DNA of 64,000 nt from Volutella citrinella. Taxonomy: Eukaryota; Ascomycota; Sordariomycetes; Hypocreales; Nectriaceae. Every line of letters begins with the position of its first letter. Within the stretch, counting starts at the first letter, position 1. The translations under genes and the position numbers were made by a program. Positions 57,939-64,000 of this stretch are shown here, piece after piece. The notes under the pieces were generated by a model, which was not told the DNA's origin, ran no database searches, and worked only from the letters and a program-made list of their open reading frames with translations. Location of the stretch: NCBI GenBank assembly GCA_034401135.1, contig JAWZSP010000005.1:2728001-2792000 (forward strand), given 5' to 3'.

Positions 57939-60900
57939 ATGGCGCTCATTGACACACAATGTACGTCGGTACCGATTTTCACTTTGCTGTCTGTTGCTTG
58001 TTGTCCGTCCCTGCCCTGACCGCCCCTTTTTTCCCCTTTCGTTCTCTTGCCCATTGGCCATCCTGTTACATCCATGATCCATGGCGCGGTCGTGTCGCTT
58101 GATCTCATTCCCTCGTGGACGCAGGCGTACCGCACACGTACGGCTGGAGTGTGGACGGTTGTGTCAAATTCAGGGTGGGTTGCCCCTCCCGCGTCCCCCC
58201 TCCCAGATCCCGCTGCCCCAGTGATCTCGGGAGATTACCCACTGGTGTGCCCCAAGCAGACTAGGCCCCTGCAGAGGGTGACAGCAAGATGCTCCAATGC
58301 ATCTGTCGCCTCTTGTTGGTTGTTGCGGGTTGCTTTTGCGCTGGGGCATCAGGGCGGGCAACAGATAGATCATATGCTCTGTTACTCGTGCTTGATCCCT
58401 ATTGCCCCGGCTTTGTTGCACTGGCGCCCCGGCATTGCTAGGTGCGACGTGCTCTGCGGCCTAGGCTGTGCAGTTGCAGCACCACAAGGTCACTGCTGCA
58501 CGCACTCACGCTCGCATCTCACATATTCATCCCACCGTACTCCATCCTCCCGCATTCATACGTGGATACCTGCCTCCTTCGAATCAACCAACAGCTAGAT
58601 CGGGCACCCATGAGGCTAACTGATCGCCTTGCGGGCGAGCAACAGTGAGACACCGGGGCGAATCCTGGTTTGGCGCAGTGCCCACGCCGCCAACATCTGC
58701 TGGGCATGGCGGCAGAGTTGGCACAAGCAACAGCAACTCGAACAACAGCAGCCGCGCCGCTAGTATCAGCGCAAGCACCAACAGAGCCAGTATTGAGAAC
58801 TGGCCGTTCCCAGCACTCTCTGCGTCCACAGGGGAGCTTCGGAACGGTGCCAGTAACGAGGTGCCCGGGCGGCTTAGCCTCAGCTTCAGCGCTCAGCACC
58901 TGACCCGGTATGACACTGGAGGGCGTACCGTCGACTACGCCGCTGAGCATTGTCGCCATCTTCGTCCGGTCTCCACGGACGGGGCCGACAATTACGTCGC
59001 TGTACGTACCATTTCTTTGTTGTACCGACCCCTCCTCCAACTGATTGAGTTTTTCTGCCGGCCTTCCCTTTGGTGCAAAGTTTCCTTGCTTCGGCTTGTT
59101 ACAGTTCCCATGGGCCCCGCCATTCTCCCTCCCCTTCCTTTCCATTGTGCTTATTCCCTGGTTTTTTTTCTTCTCATTTTTTTTTTTTTTTTTTTTTTTC
59201 ATTTTTATGACTTTTATTTTTTTTTAATTATCTATCTGGGGCCGTGCATCTTCCTTCCCGCACATCTGCTGCACTGCCAAGACACTATCAAAGACATATG
59301 GCGAAAAGGTCAGACACACCCATTTGGCTGGCCAGTGTGTATCCAACAGGAAGTGCGCAATGGCTGGCTGTCCGTGTGCCTGGCGTGCCTGGCTGGCCTA
59401 CGGGAACCAACACCAAGCTTTCCCTTTAGGCCCCACCCTCTCTACTTGAACTCTCTTTTTTTGTTTATTAATTGCATTTCAAACTCCTTTGGGATGACTG
59501 GTGACAAGTCCGAGTGGGCAACGTACCTGATCGCCTCCATTGTTCTTAGCTCTTGTCGTCATCTATCCATCCCCTTCCTCTCTCGCTTGCCGGGTGTCTC
59601 TCTCCTTTGGGAAGATTCAGTCTCGTGCCGCCCCCAATCGCTGGCGCCCATGCCTTAGAACTGGCGCCCCATTTGTCCCCGTCCACCCAAGCATGTCTAT
59701 TACTCCACCCAAGTCAGGTCGAGGCAATTCATGTCAAGCCCCCCAGCCAGGCCAAACCATTTCAGTGCGATTGCAAGCTAGTCCCCATTCCCTGCCTCAC
59801 ATGGCCCTGGCCTGTCGCATGGTGCACCACTTGTGCTTGCATGTCCGCCACAACCTAAGGCACGTAGCACCTTGGGAGCCTACAGGCGCCAGCCCACTCC
59901 ACCAATGCACCTTGACCTCTCCGCGTGGCACGGATCGCCAAACTTATAGTGCTCCCTCCCCACTGTCGCTACTGTATCCCTGCTGGCGGCCGCTATTGTT
60001 TTGTTGTTGTTCAGGTTCATGACTTGCGGTGCAGCGACGCCTAGCACTGCATACCTTCTGTTAGAACAGCCCGCCGGCCGATATCGTACCCAGAATACTG
60101 ATAGTAGTACTGTCAAGCACCCAATTGCCTTGACCATTCACAGAAGGCGGTAGTACTGTCGCTGTTGATCGTTCCGCTGCACCTGCTGTGCAAAGTCCCT
60201 CTCCCACCTCAGCCTGTTGATTAGACGCATCGCACTTGCTTGTTCTTGCAGCCCACGTCACCTTTCTCCGGCTGCCCGCTTGGCTGACATTGTGGTACAA
60301 TCCACCTCCGCCTCTAGAAACACATCTTCTTCGTCCCGTCTCCATCTCATGTCAACGCCAGCGGCCACGCTTCGGCCCAGTTCCACCAAGTCGACCAAGT
60401 CGACCAAGTCGACCAAGTCGACCAAGTCGAGCAAGCCGGGCAGCTTGACCACGAAAACTTCAACGCCTACGCTTGTCCTGGCGGGGCCACCAGCGCCAAC
60501 GTCCAGGCTTACGCCCACCCCATCGGCTCCATCCACACCTCCCCCACCACCTCCACCACTCCCGCTGTTGCTGGCGCTGGCCCTGCTGGGACTGGACCTG
60601 GCGCTGCCCGTGGTTCCCACACCCACCACACCCTCTTTCGTGGACACGCCCGAGCCTGGGCGCCGTCTTCCCAGGTCTTGCCTGCGCACGCCAGCTTGAC
60701 CAGGGCCTCGAAGCCCGTCATCTCATCGTCTTCTCCTCCCTCCACTTCTTCTACCTCCCGCAACCCCATCTTCAATTCCGCCTCCCATTCCCTCAGCTCT
60801 CTCTCGCTCCCACTCTCGCTACCTCCCCTGACCTCCTCCGCGACCACCCCTACCTTGGGCCCATCATCCGCGAACACGACAGCAACGACCCTCTCCACCA

Positions 60901-60952
60901 CATCGAACCGCACTTGGCCCACCGGCCCAACCATCGTCGAGACCACCATTGA
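57939..60952 (+). CDS. Unresolved candidate multi-exon gene, product unknown
   Basis: Several pieces read like exons, but I cannot join them all. The ATG at 57939-57960 splices in phase to 58125-58174 and gives MALIDTQCVPHTYGWSVDGC and then VKFR, with a clean donor (GTACGT) and acceptor (GCAG). A second open block, 58646-59001, is Ser/Asn-rich (GTSNSNSNNSSRAAS, LSLSFSAQHLTRYDTGG) and ends at a GTACGT donor. A third, 60318-60609, starts after a CTCTAG acceptor. It includes a VDQ-type repeat and ENFNAYACPGGATSANVQ, and a 65-nt intron would join it in phase to 60675-60952, which reads LACARQLDQGLEARHLIVFS and PDLLRDHPYLGPIIREHD to a TGA. The phase between 58174 and 58646 does not match, and the third block has other open frames because the DNA is C-rich. 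I do not recognise the protein. Part of it may instead be leader of the SYLF gene. Confidence 0.25.
59177..59199. repeat. T23 homopolymer
   Basis: This is a run of 23 T within a wider T-rich stretch (59160-59225). It may lie in a long intron of the candidate gene. The run length is unreliable in sequencing. Confidence 0.9.
60385..60429. repeat. 9-bp minisatellite ACCAAGTCG, five copies
   Basis: There are five perfect tandem copies of ACCAAGTCG, so every frame repeats three residues: Thr-Lys-Ser, Pro-Ser-Arg or Val-Asp-Gln. Because the unit is a multiple of three, copy-number change would keep the frame if the region is coding. Confidence 0.95.
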
Positions 60953-61187
60953 CAACGCTGCGCCGCCATCTCACCACCAAAGCAGCCGAGGCCTCGGCAC
61001 AAGGTCTAGCGCAAAAGACGAGAAGAAAAAGAAGCAGAAGAAAAACAAATCCATACGGGCCACTGACTCCAAACACCGACAGTCCCGTCGCACCTTTCGC
61101 TTGCCCTTCGTACCATCTCTACCTCTCCTCTCTGTCGTGCCCCCGCCCAGCCAAGACGGCGGCGACGGAGAGGCAAAACGGCCCGCC

Positions 61188-63622
61188 ATGCAGCGAGTGT
61201 CGTCCTTGCTCCCTGCGTGGGATAGGAGGACATCGGGCCCTCGCACCGGCTTCTTCGGGTGGAATTCCAACAACCGCGCAAGCGCCAATGCGTCAGCAGC
61301 CAACGCAAACTCCCTGGCCAGGATAAACATTGCCGCCGCTAATGCAAACGGCCGCATCCAACGACAGGCTTTCTGGCCACACACTCTGGACAGCGAGTGC
61401 GAAAAGGCTGCCCGTATCCTCAAGTCCTTCTGCAGTAGGCCAATATCGCATCCCACCCTATGAGTCTTCACTAACGCTTGATTGCTTCAACAGGTGATGG
61501 GTATCTTGCACCAGTAGACGAGGAGTCTCAGCCCGCTTCGCCAATCTCCGATAGCCCAAAATCCCCCATCCAGGTGACCAAGAAGATTCCTCGTCGCATT
61601 ATCCAGAACGCCGCAGGCATAGCTGTCTTCACCTGTATGCGCAGTGGCCTATGGATGACAGGGTCTGGAGGATCAGGGATCCTCATCGCTCGAAAGTCGG
61701 ATGGAACCTGGTCACCACCCTCCGGAATTATGCTGCACACCCCCACTCTCAGCTTCATCATCGGTGTGGATATCTATGACTGCGTTCTGGTCATCAACAA
61801 CTTGGCCGCCCTCGAATCCATCACCAGACCTCGTGTGACGTTGGGGGAGGATGTTGGACTCACCCATGGGCCCCTTGTTCCGCTGGATTCTGATGAGGCT
61901 CATATCAAGTGGAAAGACTTGGGAAATACAGTGCTGACCTACATGAAATCGCGCGGCCAGACGCAGAACGTCAACCTGAATGGCTGCATTCTTGCGGAGA
62001 GAGCAAACGAGAATGAGCGTTTCTACAGCAGCCCATTGAGTCAGATGGATATTCTTGCCGGAAACGTTGCTCGCCATGTCGAAGAAACACAAGCGTTGTT
62101 CGAAGTGATCAAGATGGCGGAGGGTCGGTCTGATTATGATACCGCCACTATTACGAAGATTGCGATTGAGCCTGCACCCGGAGATGCGATGATCGCCTCA
62201 CCCAAGTCCTCCACTCCAGCATCGCCTCGCCCTAACTTTGGTATTCCCTCCGCCGACGACCCAGACCCATTTGGGGTTTTGGCTCTGGAAATGGCTGGCC
62301 TAGAAATTCGAGAAGCCGGCACCCAACTCCGACCGCAGAGCAGCCAGTTCGACCTCAACCAACCTCCGACTAGCCCCGCCTTTTCAAAATTTAACCGCCA
62401 GAGCATTGATACTTTCACGTCTAGGAGCAACCGTGCAAGCTTCATGTCCTCCAGAACTATCAAAAGCCAAATGACAGATGCAGGCACACAGACTGGCGTG
62501 GGAGCCACCCCCGACACTACCCCAAGCCCTGGACAGAGCGAAGACGGTCGAGATCGGGTATCATCCACTAAAATTCTTGAGGCAACCGAGGAGTCCGAAG
62601 TGGATTACACCAAGGTTGACTTGACTCCTCTGAAACATCTCAGTGGCAGTAGTACACCCGCCAGCATCGCCAGCCAGAGTAGCACAACGGCTGTGGATCA
62701 CGACAGCCCCATGGTGGACCCTACGCCCGCATTTGTTTCGGACAAAGTATCGAATTCTCAAGAGAAGGATGTGAAAGAGTCGAACCAGGATGACGAAAGG
62801 GATGATTGTGAAGCCAATGAGACAGACGACTTGGACGATGATGACGACTTGGACGAGGAGGAGCCTGTTGTGTTCGAGGTGGCGGCTGTTCAGCCAGCCA
62901 GAACCCAAGCTGTCGCTTCGCGGGTGATCCACGCCAAAGGCAACGTGGTGACGATTCCCAAGAGGATCCCTCCTCCGTTGCCCACACGAAGCCCCGCCCG
63001 GGCATCTCGCTCAAGTAAAAGCGAGATGGGGGATGTTTCAAACCTTCGGAGCCCCCTCCGCCAGGCCTTCAGCGAAGAGGATCTTAAAGCGGACGACGAC
63101 AGTCAGAGCCAGAAACGATCTTCTGTTCATTTGAAGCCGACCAACGCGAATATTACTCGTACACACGAGGAAGGGCACCTTGAAGGACCAGAGACGCCCA
63201 AGCCCTTCAATGCCGAATCAAAGGTGGATATGTCTCTGGATGTCAAGATTAATGAGGCTTCGGAGGATGTTGCAAAAATTGCCCAGTCTCCTGAGCCAAA
63301 AATCAACGAAAAGAGCACCGTTGAGCCGAACCCTCATCCCACAGTTCCACCGCTGGATCACCTAGACCCTGATGATGAGACCTCGAAGAAGCGCAGTTCG
63401 TCGATCTACACCGGCACTACCGAAGAGCGATGGAGCCTCGACGACTCATCGCTGGCTACGCCCACTTCGGACCGCCCCTTCTCTGCGATGGACGACAACA
63501 TCAGCAGCGACGAGACACCCAAGAAGCCCACACTGCAAATCGTCGAACCCAACGAGAAAGCTGACGGGCTCAGCAAAGTCGGACCAAAGGAAACGACTGC
63601 TGCTCCAATTACGGTCGCATAA
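61188..63622 (+). CDS. SYLF-domain protein (Ysc84/SH3YL1 lipid- and actin-binding family)
   Basis: Exons 61188-61434 and 61494-63622 give 791 residues. The intron has a CTAAC branch site (61471-61475) and joins LDSECEKAARILKSFC to SDGYLAPVDEES. The SYLF (DUF500) domain runs from about residue 65 to 290. Its marks are KKIPRRIIQNAAGIAVFTCM, SGLWMTGSGGSGILIARKSD, SGIMLHTPTLSFIIGVDIYD and the motif LGEDVGLTHGPLVPL. This domain binds phosphoinositides, and in yeast Ysc84 it bundles actin at endocytic sites. The rest is disordered, with Ser/Thr/Pro-rich and acidic stretches (for example DDLDDDDDLDEEEP). No C-terminal SH3 domain is present, unlike yeast Ysc84, so this is the SH3-less fungal form. 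The frame is open upstream of the ATG, so an extra N-terminal exon cannot be excluded. Confidence 0.88.
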
Positions 63623-64000
63623 CTTACCCTGGCTCACGATATGACGAACTATATTTGATTGATCGATTGATTGTGATTCGGGAACCAAGGCGCAATACCC
63701 CAAATTTCATTTGCTTTTCAACTACAGACCATGGCCGATATCAACGGCCTCTCGGCGGATTTGCGAGGCGTCATTTCATTTTGTTCATCTAGTTGATATA
63801 ACTTTGGCGGTGTATTGCTATGGGTTTGACGACATTTTTGATTCTGGGCGGCGACCCCAGAGCCGGCGTTGAATGGGATCATTATTTGGCGCAGCTTGCT
63901 CGGGCAGCAGATATCTGAAGATTGCTGCACGGGCTGATGCAGACACGGGCGAGAAAGTATTACCACGGGGCTGTACGAGAAGACAGCTGGGGATATATGG
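63623..64000. other. Downstream region of the SYLF gene
   Basis: This is AT-richer DNA with GATTGATTGATTG-type runs just after the stop, probably the 3' UTR. I see no coding frame before the window ends. Confidence 0.5.

Noticed and set aside
58519..59202. 227-residue minus-strand frame starting with poly-Lys
   Set aside because: The Lys run is the T23 homopolymer read in reverse. The plus strand reads more naturally here.
1..64000. tRNA, 5S rRNA and CRISPR arrays
   Set aside because: I looked by eye for GTTCRA-type B boxes, the fungal 5S start and regularly spaced repeats on both strands and found none. A covariance-model search would be decisive.

Overview
The window comes from the nuclear genome of a filamentous ascomycete (Pezizomycotina). 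Sordariomycetes fits best, and Hypocreales is plausible but unproven. The signs are short introns (about 54-105 nt) with GTaagt-type donors, CTAAC-like branch sites and CAG/TAG acceptors; a Zn2Cys6 regulator and a C2H2 regulator with a fungal-type middle region; GC-rich coding DNA; and proteins that read as typical Sordariomycete orthologues. I see no bacterial operon, intact transposon, CRISPR array, rRNA or tRNA gene.

Left block (1.5-13.8 kb): a Rad5/HLTF-like SNF2-RING ATPase (+), gamma-tubulin complex protein GCP2 (-), proteasome subunit alpha-5 PUP2 (+) and a Zn2Cys6 transcription factor (-). Next is a 7.8-kb gene-free interval. Second block (21.6-25 kb): the nucleolar methyltransferase Rrp8 (+) and the ubiquitin shuttle and protease Ddi1 (-). 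After 3.7 kb without a gene comes a third block (28.7-38.5 kb): a GNAT acetyltransferase (+), orotate phosphoribosyltransferase URA5 (-), the GTPase Nog1 (+), Rab GDI (-) and mitochondrial ribosomal protein MRPL4 (-). An 8.5-kb gene-free interval leads to a C2H2 transcription factor (+), a 69-residue single-pass protein (-) and an F-box protein (+) at 47.0-52.5 kb. A further 5.4-kb gap precedes an unresolved candidate gene (57.9-61.0 kb) and a SYLF-domain protein (61.2-63.6 kb).

Most assigned genes are housekeeping: ribosome assembly (Rrp8, Nog1, MRPL4), proteostasis (PUP2, Ddi1), spindle and vesicle traffic (GCP2, GDI), pyrimidine synthesis (URA5) and DNA repair. They do not form a biosynthetic cluster. 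The three longest gaps lie between divergently transcribed genes, two of which are transcription factors, so they may be large regulatory regions.

I did not find a clear new biological system. The points most worth checking are gene-structure oddities (a DDI1 start codon split by an intron, a GC-AG intron in PUP2, an 8-nt first exon in the small membrane-protein gene, competing acceptors in GCP2), the unassigned candidate gene at 57.9-61.0 kb, and short motifs dispersed in the gene-free DNA. Exon coordinates were worked out by hand from frame, splice signals and family conservation, without transcripts or database searches.
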